Assembly: GCA_002682825.1 (NCBI GenBank)
Contig: NOKP01000002.1
Coordinates: 3,029,944-3,093,943 of the forward strand
Length of the DNA: 64,000 nucleotides
Direction of reading: 5' to 3'
From: Neonectria sp. B-13
Taxonomy: Eukaryota; Ascomycota; Sordariomycetes; Hypocreales; Nectriaceae
Shown here: positions 1 to 11,793 of the stretch, piece by piece
Layout of the letters: each line of letters begins with the position of its first letter
How positions within the stretch are numbered: the first letter of the stretch is position 1
Program-made: the position numbers and the translations under genes
The notes under the pieces: generated by a model
What the model saw: the letters and a program-made list of their open reading frames with translations, nothing else
Told to the model about the DNA's origin: nothing
The model's database searches: none

Positions 1-559
1 GATTACATGATTATCGCAACGGGCGTCGAAGGGGGGGCGGACAGCCCAATAAGGGGCCATGGTTTTAATTAGGGTCGCTCGTAAGTCCGCGGACTCAGGC
101 GGACTCACACGAAGTGGTCGTCGAGATCCCTGTCAGCGATCGTTTTCGTGGGTTCGCGCCGTTTCTAAGCTCCGACCGCCGACTTTGCGCTAATGTTATT
201 TCCTAAAACGGCAATCCTCGCTTGGTGGAGTCTTGGCGCGAGGCCGACCACCGACCGATAGCCTACCCAGGCGATGGGCCGATGGACCACGGCCAACGGG
301 GATGCAAATGAGCGCGGACAAAATTGGAATATATTAACTTGCCTGCGCTGCGGAATCAATGACGATGCTGTTCTTGTTGTTTAGACAAGCCCAACCCTGC
401 ACCAAGATCTCGAGATCTGACTCCTCCAAAAGGCCTTCATCGCTAAGCCGTTTTCCAACATTCGACATCAGAACCCCAATGAGACAGGGGTGTCGACTGT
501 AACCACCAGAACACTTGCGAATACAGTGACATCAAAAGCGCAATTCGCCAGCCATTACC
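1..559. other. Intergenic, no gene seen
   Basis: I see no convincing coding exon here. The last part must hold the promoter and leader of the membrane-protein gene that starts at 560. Whatever lies further left is outside the window. Confidence 0.5.
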
Positions 560-1658
560 ATGTCTTCACAATCGGGCCAAGGCCAGGGCGCAGCCCAATC
601 TGTGAGTAACCTCTCTCTGTCTCTTCATCAAGTACAAGAACCGCAACCAACTAACCAACTTCTCCTTTCGTCAGGGCCCTCCCTATCTCCCTACAACTGC
701 CGGCCTCGGTGGCCGCCCAACCGTGTCGGTCGATGATCCCATCAGCGGCGTGCTCCTGGGCTTCTTCGTCTGCGGTGCCGTTCTCAACATGACCATCTTC
801 CAGCTCAACAAGCGTCGCTCTCACAAGTTCGTCCTGTCCGGCCTCCTCTTCGGTTTCTGCATGGCTCGTATCACCGCCAACGTGCTGCGCATCGTCTGGG
901 CCTCAAACCCGTCCAACGCCCGGATCGCCATCGCCGCCCAGGTCTTCGTCAACGCCGGCGTCGTTCTTCTCTTCATCGTCAATCTCATCTTTGCCCAGCG
1001 CATCCTCCGCGCCTATCATCCGCACATCGGCTGGAGCAAGCCAGCCACGCTTGCTTTCCGGTTCTTGTTCTTCAGCGTCGTCGCCAACCTCATCATGGTC
1101 ATTATCGCCGTTGTGTACTCCTTCTACACTCTCGACGTGACTATCCGTCATCGACTCCGCGATGTGCAGCTCACTGCCATCACGTACCTTGCCATCCTGG
1201 CATTCCTTCCCTTGCCCATCGTCGCCCTGAGCGTCCTCCTCCCGCGCAAGGCCCCCATGGACAAGTTTGGCAAGGGCCGCATGCGCACCAAGATTGGCCT
1301 CCTCGTCTTCACTGCGACTCTACTCACCCTTGGTGCTGGTTTCCGTGCTGGCGTCGCTTATCAGATCCGCCCCGCTACCGACCCGGCCTGGTACCACCAC
1401 AAGGCCTGCTTCTTTGTCTTCAACTATGTCATTGAGCTCATCGTCGTCTACTCGTATGCTCTGTCGCGCTTCGATCGCCGCTTCCACATCCCCAACGGCA
1501 GCAGTGGCCCCGGTGCCTACTCCAGCAGCACCGACTCTGCGAACACCGACGACCACATCTACCGCGTCAACACCGAGTCCGAGGTCTTTGGCGATTCCGA
1601 GCGACCCAGACCTCACAAGGAGCACCACAAGGCAGAGCCTGAGAATGAGAGTGTATAA
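560..1658 (+). CDS. DUF3112-like seven-helix membrane protein
   Basis: Two exons, 560-601 and 675-1658, give 341 residues; the 73-bp intron starts GTGAGT and ends TCAG, and joins in frame. After a Gly/Gln-rich N-terminus come seven hydrophobic segments, at about residues 35-52, 65-88, 95-122, 135-161, 175-195, 215-238 and 255-275, then a polar Ser/Asp/His-rich cytoplasmic-type tail. This layout resembles the fungal DUF3112 proteins, often labelled 'family C-like GPCR' in Sordariomycete genomes; no ligand or signalling role is established. The start was chosen because the first ATG at 560 lies just before a clear intron that splices in phase into the long hydrophobic frame. The family name is from memory of sequence style, so the function stays open; the membrane topology is directly visible. 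Confidence 0.85.
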
Positions 1659-2540
1659 TTTTACGGATTGTCGCATTTGTGCAACTAGTTCAACTGTGTC
1701 CCAGCGCATGTTGATATCATCAAACAAGGAAAATGGAGGCCCGGCTGTGGAGGTTTTAACCGCAGCAACGTGTGAGAGAGTGTTCTCTCGAACCAAACTG
1801 TATCAGATGCATTTTCCTTGAATAACTGGTTCACGGGATATCAACATAGACGGATGACTTATGAAATAACTAATCGTAGATGGACGACCTTGGGGTTGTC
1901 GTAATTACATAGACTATATATACCATCACAACTTCAATTTTTTTCTTTAAAACACAACCATGACTTCTATTGTGTAAGCCCTATGGATGCAGTGACTTGG
2001 ACTCATATAGTAGTACTTCGGACATCGTGTAAACGACCAGTCAAAATAGGGGTCTCAACTTACAACGCATGGACATGAATGCCTTAAAGAACATGCATTT
2101 ATAATTTGAACAAGGACGGGGAACATGGACGGGTCTCTAGTACTTATACACAGCTTCGTTCATGCGATTCTTCTATCTTTTTCTTGCAGCGTGGACTCGA
2201 TAAGGCGTATCTAAGCAGTCATAGGGTAAAGGGCCATGCGTGCATCGAAAAAAAAATAGAAAGAATCCTCTCCTCCAGTCGGGATGGCCATGTGCGTCTT
2301 GACTCCTGAGAAGTCTCCCCCCCGGAATTTTGCCTATTTTTTGTTCCCACAAATGTTTGAGGACTCGCCACAAGCGATGATGCAGGTCCGTGCATCCTGC
2401 AGCAGGGACTGACATTGTCTAGGAAGGCTTTTTGCGTAAGATTGTACAAGTACAAGCACAGTGTCTCGGCGCCGATGCGTAGTTGGTTGCAAACGGGGTC
2501 GGAAGTCTGGGCCTGGTTGAACAGGGGTATACGGGCAAGA
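1659..2540. other. Convergent intergenic region
   Basis: This stretch lies between the 3' ends of the membrane-protein gene and the PP2A gene. It is A/T-rich and repetitive-looking with no coding exon that I can support. It presumably holds both 3' untranslated regions. Confidence 0.5.
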
Positions 2541-3989
2541 TTAGAGGAAGTAGTCCGGAGTTCCTGAGAAGAATTAGCAGGTTGAACCTAAGAGGCTCAC
2601 GCATTGTATGAGACTTACGCCTTGAGACCATCGGCTCGCCTGCTCTGGGGCAAGGGTCGAATTGCAAGCTGTGCCTGGGTTAGTCTTTGAATGGGTCATT
2701 GTGGGAAGCCGTAACATACAAGGTGTACTTCAGGTGCTCATCAATCTCCATGATAGCGGCCTGGTTACCACATCGGTAGCAGTAGTTGGGTGCTGGTAGT
2801 GATGCGTTAGTCCAAGCTCGAGGTCGGCTGGTGTGGGTTGCACAAGCAGGGCAACGTACCTGAGAAGATGGTCACGACATTCCGGTCTTGGGACCAGTTG
2901 TAACCCTCCATAACAAGCTGATGGGCTCGTGCGATCAAAGTCAAGCCGTTGTTGTGATTGAACGCCTCCGAAATGTCCTGGCCGAAGGTGTACCCCGCAC
3001 CGCGGGGAGATATTCCCCAGCCGCAGCGGTCATCGGGATCTGACCACAGGAGATCGCACATGGGGCCCTCGTGGGGAACCTCCTGGATGCGGTCCAGGGC
3101 GCGGATGTTGTCGAGCGTGTCAATGCTGGGAGACAGACCGCCGTGAAGACAGAAGATCTGGTTGTCGATGAGGGCGGTGAGGGGGAGGTAATCGAACAGG
3201 TCGGTGAAATACTTCCACACGTTGGCGTTGCCGTACTTCCGGAGGCACTCGTCGTAGAAGCCGTAGACTTGGGTGATCTGACGGGACTCGTGGTTGCCGC
3301 GGAGGATGGTAATGCGCTGGGGGTATCGGATCTTGAGGGCGACAAGGAGAGTGACGGTCTCGACCGAATAGTAGCCTCTATCGACGTAATCACCTGGAAT
3401 CTAGGTCAATCTCTGCGCTACGGCATATCACCTCGGGTGGTGCGTACCCATGAAGAGGTAGTTGGTGTCGGGGTTGGGGCCGCCGATCTTGAACAGCTCC
3501 ATCAGGTCGTGGAACTGGCCGTGGATATCACCGCAGACGGTGACGGGGCATTTCTGGCGAGAGAGGTCAGATCCAGCACCTCGCTGGCGGGTGCGCGTAT
3601 TCAACGTACCACTGGCTGGACATTTGACTCCTCTTGTAAGACTTCTCGTGCCTGTATTTAGAATTAGCAGGGCGCCCCTGTGGATCACGCGAGGACACCG
3701 TCGCAGCAAGCTGCCCGAGGGGAGGACGCGACGAGGCCATCGTCCATGACAGGTCAAGAGCCTCGGCGAGGCCCTCGAGCAGCTCAAGCACCGTACCCCC
3801 CCACTGTTTCTCGCCTGTTTCTCATCTCACCTTGTCGCAAAGTCTCTGGACATCGGGCTCAGCCAGCTGCTTGCAGGTCATCAAGCTCTCGATCCAGCCA
3901 TCGAGGGTGGGGATGGTGGTGGGCTCGAGGTTGAGGACAGGCGAAGCCTCGGCGGGCGCTCGCCCGACGTCCTCCATATTAGTGTCCAT
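2541..3989 (-). CDS. pph-1: Protein phosphatase 2A catalytic subunit
   Basis: Seven exons on the minus strand: 3989-3831, 3651-3610, 3553-3448, 3393-2860, 2792-2720, 2668-2619 and 2563-2541. They join in frame to 328 residues, close to the roughly 327 usual in filamentous fungi. The metallophosphatase signature is complete: GDIHG at about 75-79, GDYVDRG at 103-109 (its codon split by an intron after MG), GNHE, and the conserved LHGGLSP and SDPDDR blocks. The C-terminus TPDYFL is the PP2A signature whose last leucine is carboxymethylated; this separates it from PP4 and PP6. It dephosphorylates Ser/Thr residues as the catalytic part of the PP2A holoenzyme with scaffold and B subunits. Relative to animal PP2A it carries a roughly 20-residue N-terminal extension. 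The start is the ATG followed by DTNMEDVG; two ATGs occur within the first five codons. The gene symbol follows Neurospora usage. Confidence 0.95.
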
Positions 3990-5090
3990 GGTTCGAGGGC
4001 GCGGTTGGGAGGCGGTTGGCGAAGGGTGAACTGGGAGAAAATGACGTTGGCGTCGGGGTTGACGTTGACGTTGCGGTCACGCCTGAATCGCGAGCGGTGG
4101 GGCACGGGGCACAGAGGCGGCGTCAAGGGGGGCGGAGAATGCGGGCGAGCAGGAAAAAGAGCGGAGAGGAGGCAGCGCGAGCGGTGATCGGGCGTAGGGG
4201 CGGGAGGTGCGTTGAAGTCGTGGAGACGCACACGACACGGTTTGTTGGCGGATGGTTTTGGTGGTGGGCAGAGATGAGGGAGGGAGAGGGAGGGATGTCG
4301 ATACGTTAGTTGGGGGGGCTCCAGGCTCAGCCTTGGCTTTGGGCTGGGGATTGCTGCGTAGGTACAAGCCTTAGGTTCGCTTAACCGCGCTGTGGCGGGA
4401 GACCAACAGTGGCGACATCGCTGATTGTGGCGGGGAGCACTCCTTGTCTTCCCTCCTCCTCCTTCCTTCCTCCTTCCTCCTGCCTCCTTCTTACCCTTGC
4501 AACCTACAGTCAATCTCCTCCCGCTCCCGGCCATTCGCCGCTTGTGGCGCTGGTACGTACCACTTTTAAAAAGTCAGCACAGCATCCAAGATCGAGAGTC
4601 AACCGTGGCAGGTCCTCATCTGGATTTCCCCGTCTACCTGGAATGGCGCGAACGAGTGAATAAAAAGTCTCTTCTAGTGTAGAAAATCAAACACCAGCGC
4701 AGTGGTTCTGACCACAGCCCAATCCGCCTCTCAATTTGAAGTTCTTCTTGCATGGGCTTCACCTTGATTTCATCAATCTGACGTTATGAAGTAGGTACTC
4801 CGTAGTAGTGCATGCGCCACATTTGATAGCATTCCGTTCTATGTACTAATTAAAGCATCCTACTTCGTAGACACTTTGAAGTGATAACAAGATGGAAACA
4901 TGACTGGTTACTGACACAGTAACAACACGAATGTACGGAACCATCCCTCTCAAAACGCTTCTGTCCAATATGGTAATCTCTCAAATTCCTTCAACCTCAA
5001 TCAACTCCAAAATCCCTGTTCAGCCTTGTTCTCTCAACTCATCTTTAACTCTGAGCACACTGCCTACCACGTTATACGTTATTCATTTCC
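3990..5090. promoter_or_regulatory. PP2A upstream region and EXO84 3' end
   Basis: This 1.1-kb stretch holds the promoter and leader of the PP2A gene, including G/A-rich and long pyrimidine-rich tracts around 4100-4300 and 4440-4500. The distal part (about 4700-5090) is more A/T-rich and should include the 3' end of EXO84. No additional coding exon was recognised. Confidence 0.45.
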
Positions 5091-7219
5091 TCAGGACAGG
5101 CCCAGCCCGATCGGGACCTCCCGTTCCGCCGGCGGCTGCTCTAGGCCCTGTCCTACAAGGTTCATAAAGTCTAACCCAACTTCAGACAGCTTCTTGGCGT
5201 GCTCCTTGGCCCTCTCCATGCACTGAGTCCATACGGGACCGTCGGGCTCTGTGCTGCTGAGTTGCCTCGCTAGAATCACATTGAATGCATCCACCTCCTC
5301 CTTGGCCCACTTGACACACGCGCTCATCATCGGCGGCGGGAAGCACGATTGGAAGCACTGCACCGTGTTGTGGATGACCATGAAGTAAACAAAGGACACC
5401 TCCCAGATGTAGAGGTGCAGGTCACCCTGGAAAATGCATTGTCTGTGAAATATCGTGTTAGCGTGCCTGTATCCTGGTATTCCTCGATATTCCTCGGAAT
5501 TTCACTGACCTGGATCGCTTGAGAATCTTGCCACTCCTGGCGGTCAAGTATGACTCCCTGGCCTTGTCTTCAAAGCCCAGCCTCGTCAACCAGCTGACGT
5601 TGCGTCGCGTCTTCGTCTGTTCATTGTGCGTCAACTCCAACCCGCGAACGATCATGCCTGCTAGCTTGGCACACCGTTCCTCGACCTTGAAGTTGATAAA
5701 GTCCTGAGCAACGGCGTTATTCTTCAGTCCTCGAGCCAGGCCTTTCAGTTTCTCCACGCGGGCCACTGCAGGCTCGAAACACTGCAGGGCAATGTCAATG
5801 TCGAGCTCATCCATCTGGCTCTCGACCCAGCGCAGGTTCTGTTGGTTGCCGTCTACTTCGATGAGCATGTCCTTGATGTCCGACAGGGTCGCAAGTAGCT
5901 CCGTCTTCTGAAGGAGACCGGGGTCTCGGGATGCAAAGTAGTTGATGGTTTCTCGGGCCTTGTTATTCGCCTCCATTTCGGAGCGAAGCCCCTTGCGGAG
6001 CTCCTCCACGGCCTTGCGGACGTTCAGCAACAGGCTCTTCTTCTCGGGGTCTTCCGGTTTCTCCGTCCGATAGATGAAAGATTCCTGGCCAACCCCTCGA
6101 ACCATGATTGCATCAGCCAGCTTGTTCCGGCTTCCACTTGACGACTCCCCAGTGCTCAGCATGTCCACAACCTCTACATCCAGCAAGGGCCAGCAGCGAT
6201 CAGCCACCATCTTCATCATCGGTCCTCGAGCGTCAGCAGCTGAGCCATCCGTCTTTCGCTTCTTACGCGAAGCGATGAGGAGGTGGTCGTTGAGCAAAAA
6301 TATCTGCATGGCCCGACGGGACTTGTAGGTTGCGTTGTCCAGCTCGATCCAAGGACCCGCGTTCTGGGCAACATGTCGCCCGGCCGCGTTAGGCAGGAAC
6401 TTCTGCGACCCTTCCACGTTCTTGTACAAAGCTTGCATCTGCGAGTTCCAAAGTGCGCTTCTATCGGCAACAGAGCTACGCTTGTCCCGCTTTGACAAGG
6501 TGGAGATCTCTCCTGTCACGTTGGCATCTTCGCCCTTCATGGACGCCGCCCGCAGAGCAGTCGTGTTGACCTTGAGGTCCGACATAAGATTCTTGAGGGC
6601 TCTCATCTCGCTCTTGAGCTTCTCTGCCTCCTTGCTGATCTTGATGAACTGGGTCCGATTCTGCATAACGCTTTGTTGTAGGTCGCTCGCTGCCCGCGAC
6701 TTGAGCATACGCAGTGAATCTTCAAACTCGCGAATCTGGTCTTCGGTCGCATCGCTCAAGATTTTGGATACATATTGATCTGGGATGAGGGCGGGGTCTC
6801 GCAATGCTTTGATATCGACAACCGGCGCAGCTCCGCCTCGCGAGGGAGGTGGGCGATCGTGTCCGCGGTCTCTGGGCTCGTAGGTAGCCAGCGAGGGTGG
6901 CGGGGGCATAGGCGGGGCTCCGTCATAGCCAGCAGGCACATTGTTGAAGCGGATTGAGTAACGTCGCTTCACGAGATCGGATGTCTGGGTGATTCAGTGA
7001 GCATGGGGGATCCTCCAGAGCAACGGGGACGGAGCGCACCTTGCCGCCAGCAATAGGCGGCGGACGGGGTCGAGTTCGAGAGGCCGGCTCTGCGTTAATC
7101 GATTCCTTGGGCGAGCCATCCTGAGCGATGGGGGCGGAGATCTGTCGGGGAGCGCTGATGGTGGGCCGCTTCTTCCTCTTGCCGCTGCGAAGGGATATCT
7201 TGCTACGCTCCTCGGACAT
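5091..7219 (-). CDS. exo84: Exocyst complex component Exo84
   Basis: Three exons, 7219-7040, 6984-5510 and 5442-5091, join in frame to 668 residues. The N-terminus is basic and Pro-rich, followed by a long helical/coiled-coil segment at about 130-215 (the Vps51/Exo84 type of region). A pleckstrin-homology fold follows at about 270-400, recognisable from WIELDN and the MQIFLLNDHLLIASRKK strand. The rest is the helical CATCHR-type C-terminal domain. Exo84 is a subunit of the octameric exocyst that tethers secretory vesicles to the plasma membrane, in fungi mainly at hyphal tips and septa. The last intron, 5443-5509, falls inside the C-terminal domain and restores the ending QCIFQGDLHLYIWEV. It is transcribed divergently from TOM20 across 632 bp. 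Confidence 0.93.
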
Positions 7220-7851
7220 GGTGGGCGAGTGCTGCGTCTGTAGAGGAGCAGAGGGTGAATTTCGAAGGTAGAATCAGAGCAGGAACTGGAGGCAAGAACA
7301 GAGAAGGCCGTCGAGGCTGTCGTCGAGAAACCCAGTCGCGGCGAGTCGTGAGGGTGGTGTTGGAGTTTCACTGAAGCATGCCTGGCAATGGCGCCAGTAG
7401 TCAGGCAGCTTGAGCTCCTGCTCAGCCTCCCGTGCCGTGGTCTCCCAGGCCACCTCATAGATCCCCGGAGCCGGCGGTACGTACCTCGATACGTACCCGA
7501 ACAGCTTCCCTTGAGCTTCGAGGCTGGGAGGCCGGGGTTTATCCGCCAGAGGGAGCATGAGCCGCCCAATCAACGGTCCGAGCTCGGCCGTCTCGCCTGG
7601 GCTAGCGCATCATGTGCACAGTGTGCACCGCAGTGGCAGTTTGGACATGGTCCTAAAAAATTGGTTTCCAATCGCGACGCCTCGACTCGAAAGCTCCCGC
7701 TTAATTCTTGCTGGCAATCATTGACGACGTAATCCCCTCTTCGCCCCGTCACCGTCCTCTTTGCGTGCCGGGCCTTTACAGCAATCGACTTTACCCTCTC
7801 GCTTCTCGCTAGCTCCCGCTCAGCTCAGCTCACGCCAATCCATCCGCCAAC
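7220..7851. promoter_or_regulatory. Divergent promoter, EXO84 / TOM20
   Basis: This 632-bp space separates two divergent start codons, so it must hold both promoters and leaders. A pyrimidine-rich tract (about 7735-7850) precedes the TOM20 start. No separate coding exon was recognised. Confidence 0.6.
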
Positions 7852-8577
7852 ATGGTCCAGCCCTCCGCCATGGTGACGGCATCCGTCGCAACCGTTGCCA
7901 CCGCTGTCGTCGGTAAGCTTCCTCCAGGGCGTCCCGCACTGCCGCTGCTGTGGGCGACGATGCAGAGCCATTGCTAACTCGTATCCCCCCCCTGGAAGGA
8001 TACGCCATTTACTTCGACTACCAACGACGCAACCAGGCTGAATTCCGCCGCAACCTTAGGAGGAACGAGCGCAAGCAGGCGCGGGCCGAGAAGGAGGAGG
8101 CCGAGGCTTCAACCCAGCGACAACGCTACTCCATCCGGGCCAAGGTCGAGGAGGCCAAGGAAGAGGGCTTCCCCACCGGCGTCGAGGAGCGTGAGGCCTT
8201 CTTCAACGAGCAGGTCATGGCCGGCGAGGTTCTGAGCCAAGATCGTACGAGAGCCCTCCCGTCAACAGCATGCATGAACGGTATATTGACCATAAATACA
8301 GCTACCAAGGCTTTGGAGTCTGCCCTGGCCTTTTACAAGGGACTCAAGGTCTACCCTGCCCCTGGTGACCTCATCCGCATCTACGACAGCACCGTTCCCA
8401 AGGTAAGAACAACAAGCAGACAGCTTCCTCCTCAATTCCTCAAAACTAACAATGCCACAGCCCATATTAGACCTTCTTGCCGAAATGATCGCTTACGACT
8501 CGTCACTTGACATTCGGGCACCTGCTACCCCCGCAGGCATCAACCTGTCCGACATCCCTAACGTTGGCCTCGACTGA
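7852..8577 (+). CDS. tom20: Mitochondrial import receptor Tom20
   Basis: Four exons, 7852-7912, 7999-8244, 8302-8402 and 8461-8577, join in frame to 174 residues; Neurospora TOM20 is about 181. An Ala/Val/Thr-rich signal-anchor helix covers about residues 7-24 and is followed by YFDYQRRN and a strongly basic/acidic helical segment, as expected for an N-terminally anchored outer-membrane receptor. The cytosolic domain carries the TPR-like block [17 protein letters not shown] followed by [18 protein letters not shown]. It binds amphipathic presequences and passes precursors to the TOM channel. The ATG at 7852 is followed directly by the anchor helix and sits just before an intron that restores the family reading frame. 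Identification is by overall family pattern and is strong. Confidence 0.93.
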
Positions 8578-8880
8578 ATGGAGACAACAAAATGTCTCTT
8601 GAATTCTGGTTCCCCTCCGCTCTTGGCAAACCAGTTACGAAAACACCCAACCCCAAAAAACTGAACCACAGGCTCGGAATGCCCCGGGCCCTAAAATCCG
8701 ATATGGAGACCTGACGGCCTTCGATGTACCATAGTCTCGCTCTTTCAACTTCCATAGAGCTTTGTGTAAACAGGTGTACGTTGAACGAATCCGGAATGGA
8801 CCTAGGAACGGCAATGTTGGCAGCGTTTCCGCAACACATCACGAAGTTTAATACTTTCTTTTACTACTCCTCCGTTGGTC
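8578..8880. other. Convergent 3' regions TOM20 / TYW1
   Basis: The 303 bp between the two stop codons are non-coding and must contain two converging 3' untranslated regions, which may overlap. Nothing else is visible. Confidence 0.5.
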
Positions 8881-11262
8881 TTAGGATGATACCTCGATCT
8901 TCCGCCCCTTTCTGTCCACTCTGTCGTCCCTCGGGTCAAAGCCCCCGTTGCCCCAGGTAGCCCACTCGGGGGTCGCCTCTCCCATGTAGTCCTCAGGCTT
9001 CCAGTCACCATCGACACCCCGCTCCTCCAAGAGCTCAAAGAACTTCTTGTAATCGATGGTGGTGTGCCATTTGCCGTCCACCTTGAACCTGTCACTCGCC
9101 AAGAGGATGCAGCAGCTGTGCGCATGTTCGGCCGCGATGCCATATGCGAGACCCTTCTCCTGCAGTCTCTTCTCCAAGGCCTTGACGAAGTCGCAGACTT
9201 CCCAGTAGAATGGGACGTTGGACATGGTCAGTCCGGCGTTGGAAGACGTAGAGGTGCCGCAGTATGTGACGCCCTTGACCTCGACGAAGCAGGGCAGACC
9301 CTTTTCAACGAGTTTCGCGTAGCCCTCGGCCTCTTCCTCTACATTGAAGCCCTTGACCAGCGTGAGCCGGAACACTGTCCGGTGGCGGAAGCGCTTCTCG
9401 CGGAGGATTTCCAGACACCGTTGGAACCTCTCCCAGAAGTCCCGGTGGAGAGGCCTGTCGATCCTGCGCAACGACTCCTTGTCGGCGGCATCAATGGACA
9501 CATACAGTTGCGTGACAGCCTTCAGCGCCGCCAGTTGATCGGGATGCTGTGCGTTGCAGACCAAGAAAGAAGAGATTCGCTCAGCGTGCAGCATTTCCAG
9601 AAACTCGTTGATGTAGGGGTAGAAGATGGGCTCCCCTACGAGCGACAGAGCGCAGTGACGAATCTGCATGGCCTCTGCGAATCGCTCTGCTCGGACACCC
9701 GGCATACCGCGCAACATCTTGATCTTCTTGTAGTGGTTCAGCTTGACGCCATCAAAGATCAAGTCGGGCGGGTCCACCACCCATCGCCAGGTTGTTCCCA
9801 CTGGGTTCGTGCCGTGGCGCCAGCAGAACACGCACTTGTTTGAGCAAGAGAGAGAGGGCGTCGTTTCCATACATTGGTGAGAGTTGATGCCGTAGAAGGA
9901 GAACTTGTAGCAGGACCCTCTGCCACGCAGGGCCGACTTGGTCCAACGGCAGGTCTTGACTCCAGAGTGGGAGCCCACAATGGCATATCCTTGCTTCGTC
10001 AAAGAGGCGTAGGTGGGCGAGTCCTTAGCCACCATCTCCTTTGGCCCTCGAACCGCTACCTTCTTCTTGGTCGACGAGCCGTATGAAGTAAAATCAATCG
10101 CGAGAGGTGCTTTTCGAGTAATTGTTGAGCTGTCATCTTTCTGAATCATGCGTCCAAGATCCTCCACGTCGCCCAAAGCTGTTCCTGAGTTTTTCTTCTT
10201 GTTGTTTTCGTTTGGTTCATCGTCAAAGAGCACCTCGCCATCATCTTCGTCTTCTGCCTCCTCCTCGACGTCGCTCTCATCGGGGGCTCCACTGCCAGGG
10301 AGTCCTTCGCCGAGACTCCCGGTACGAGCAACGTATCCGATTACTTCTTGGACGCCCTTTGTCCACTCTTCAAGTCTCTCCACGTGATCGCTTTTCATGT
10401 CTCCCATTCCAACCGGGTAGGCCCTCTTTCGTCCGGTCAACTTGGCCATCCACTTGTCAATGTCTTTCGCCTGGAAGCAGAAACCTTCCGGCTCAGTAGG
10501 CCAGTTCTCTTTGTCACCGAATCCAAACACCGAGTATCCTAGCAGAGGTGATAGAGGGGCAGTATCAATGCGGAAGTCATGGTGCGTCTCCTGAAGATGC
10601 TCAAGAAAGGTGTCGTTGATAGAGTCGATATTGTAGCTTGGGATGAGGAATAGGTAAACCTGGTCAACATCGCCGTGTACCTTGGACGGAGCAATAAAAT
10701 AATCATCAAAGTCAAGGTCCGTCAAATCGCACAGCTCCGGCTTCAGGAATGAGCGGCCAGACTGTTTGGCCAATTGATCCACAGAGCCCTCGAGGCTCTT
10801 GACGTATTCCCGCGCAATCTTCTCCGACTTGGTGGTGACAGACGAGAAGAAGACTAAGATAAGGACGGGGCGACTTAGGTCCATCTCAATATCGGGCAAT
10901 TTGGAAGGCTTCTTGGCCAGCCCTCCTTTGATTCTTCGAGGTCCTTGTGACTTGACATCCCGTTTCGGTTCGGGCTCAGTCTTTACGGCCGGGGTCTTCT
11001 CCTCAATTGCGACCTTCTCTGGCTCCTGATAGAGCTTCGGAAGTACGACTAACTCGGTCTTCTCATTGTTGATGTGGAGATAGATTCGTGCCGCACAGAG
11101 GATCGCGAGAAGGGCGAAAAGGATCGGGGTGCGATGGACGTGCCAGACTTCGACCAGATCTAAGAGCCAAGTTAGAGGCGTTACACGACAGGAGGGAGCC
11201 ACAAACCTACCATCGACCAATGATTCGAGCCGGAGAGGCGACGAATGGTTCGTCCAGTCCAT
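8881..11262 (-). CDS. TYW1: tRNA 4-demethylwyosine synthase Tyw1
   Basis: The frame reads 793 residues without interruption from the ATG at 11262. Residues 45-63 form one membrane helix, as in the ER-associated fungal enzyme. A flavodoxin-like domain begins near 131 (VLILVFFSSVTTKSEKIA) and runs to about 312, followed by an acidic linker. The radical-SAM cluster motif C-x3-C-x2-C is intact at about 473, 477 and 480 (SCSNKCVFCWRHG), and the wyosine-specific C-terminal region follows. The enzyme condenses N1-methylguanosine-37 of tRNA-Phe with pyruvate to make the tricyclic 4-demethylwyosine. A possible 51-bp intron (11210-11160, GTAGGT to TTAG) near the start is divisible by three, so both spliced (776 residues) and unspliced forms stay in frame; I cannot decide from sequence alone. 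Other introns are not evident. Confidence 0.94.
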   Translation of the reverse strand: MDWTNHSSPLRLESLVDGRFVAPSCRVTPLTWLLDLVEVWHVHRTPILFALLAILCAARIYLHINNEKTELVVLPKLYQEPEKVAIEEKTPAVKTEPEPKRDVKSQGPRRIKGGLAKKPSKLPDIEMDLSRPVLILVFFSSVTTKSEKIAREYVKSLEGSVDQLAKQSGRSFLKPELCDLTDLDFDDYFIAPSKVHGDVDQVYLFLIPSYNIDSINDTFLEHLQETHHDFRIDTAPLSPLLGYSVFGFGDKENWPTEPEGFCFQAKDIDKWMAKLTGRKRAYPVGMGDMKSDHVERLEEWTKGVQEVIGYVARTGSLGEGLPGSGAPDESDVEEEAEDEDDGEVLFDDEPNENNKKKNSGTALGDVEDLGRMIQKDDSSTITRKAPLAIDFTSYGSSTKKKVAVRGPKEMVAKDSPTYASLTKQGYAIVGSHSGVKTCRWTKSALRGRGSCYKFSFYGINSHQCMETTPSLSCSNKCVFCWRHGTNPVGTTWRWVVDPPDLIFDGVKLNHYKKIKMLRGMPGVRAERFAEAMQIRHCALSLVGEPIFYPYINEFLEMLHAERISSFLVCNAQHPDQLAALKAVTQLYVSIDAADKESLRRIDRPLHRDFWERFQRCLEILREKRFRHRTVFRLTLVKGFNVEEEAEGYAKLVEKGLPCFVEVKGVTYCGTSTSSNAGLTMSNVPFYWEVCDFVKALEKRLQEKGLAYGIAAEHAHSCCILLASDRFKVDGKWHTTIDYKKFFELLEERGVDGDWKPEDYMGEATPEWATWGNGGFDPRDDRVDRKGRKIEVSS

Positions 11263-11793
11263 CTCGGGCAGGCTGTTGTTGCGTCAGAGGCACAGCACGC
11301 TGACGAGAACGTTGAATCTGTGGTTTCGCTCTTCAGTTCCTTCCGTCTGGGGAAAAGGTATTTTGCCCCGCCACTAACAATTTTGGTGGGGGCGCCCCTC
11401 CGTTCGTCATTGCGCATCGCCAATCGAATGGCTGCGATTTGATCAGCGAACCACACGCCGCGAATGTCCTCGCTACGGCTTCCTACCTCTTTCGACTGCT
11501 TTTGAAGTTTGAGATATTCTTCAACTCGTCTCGTAAACATCACAAGTCAACAATGCGATTGATTTTCTTTGTTTAAATTATTATGCCTACAAAGCCTAGT
11601 CGTTTAATTCCTCGCTAAATCACATGTTTTTTGGTACTCCTGTCTCTGCATCAGCTGGTATGTTACCTTTTGCTTGCTGTTGAGGAGAGATGCTATGCTA
11701 TATGTTCATCGTATGAGGGAAAGAAGAGAAGGAAACTCGAGAGGAAATTATGATGCAGGTGGCACCGGTTTTGCAAACTTGACAGAGGGTCAC
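11263..11793. promoter_or_regulatory. TYW1 upstream region and SSU1 3' end
   Basis: This 531-bp interval sits between the TYW1 start and the stop of the SSU1-like gene, both on the minus strand. It should hold the TYW1 promoter next to its start and the SSU1 3' region beyond. No exon was recognised. Confidence 0.45.
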
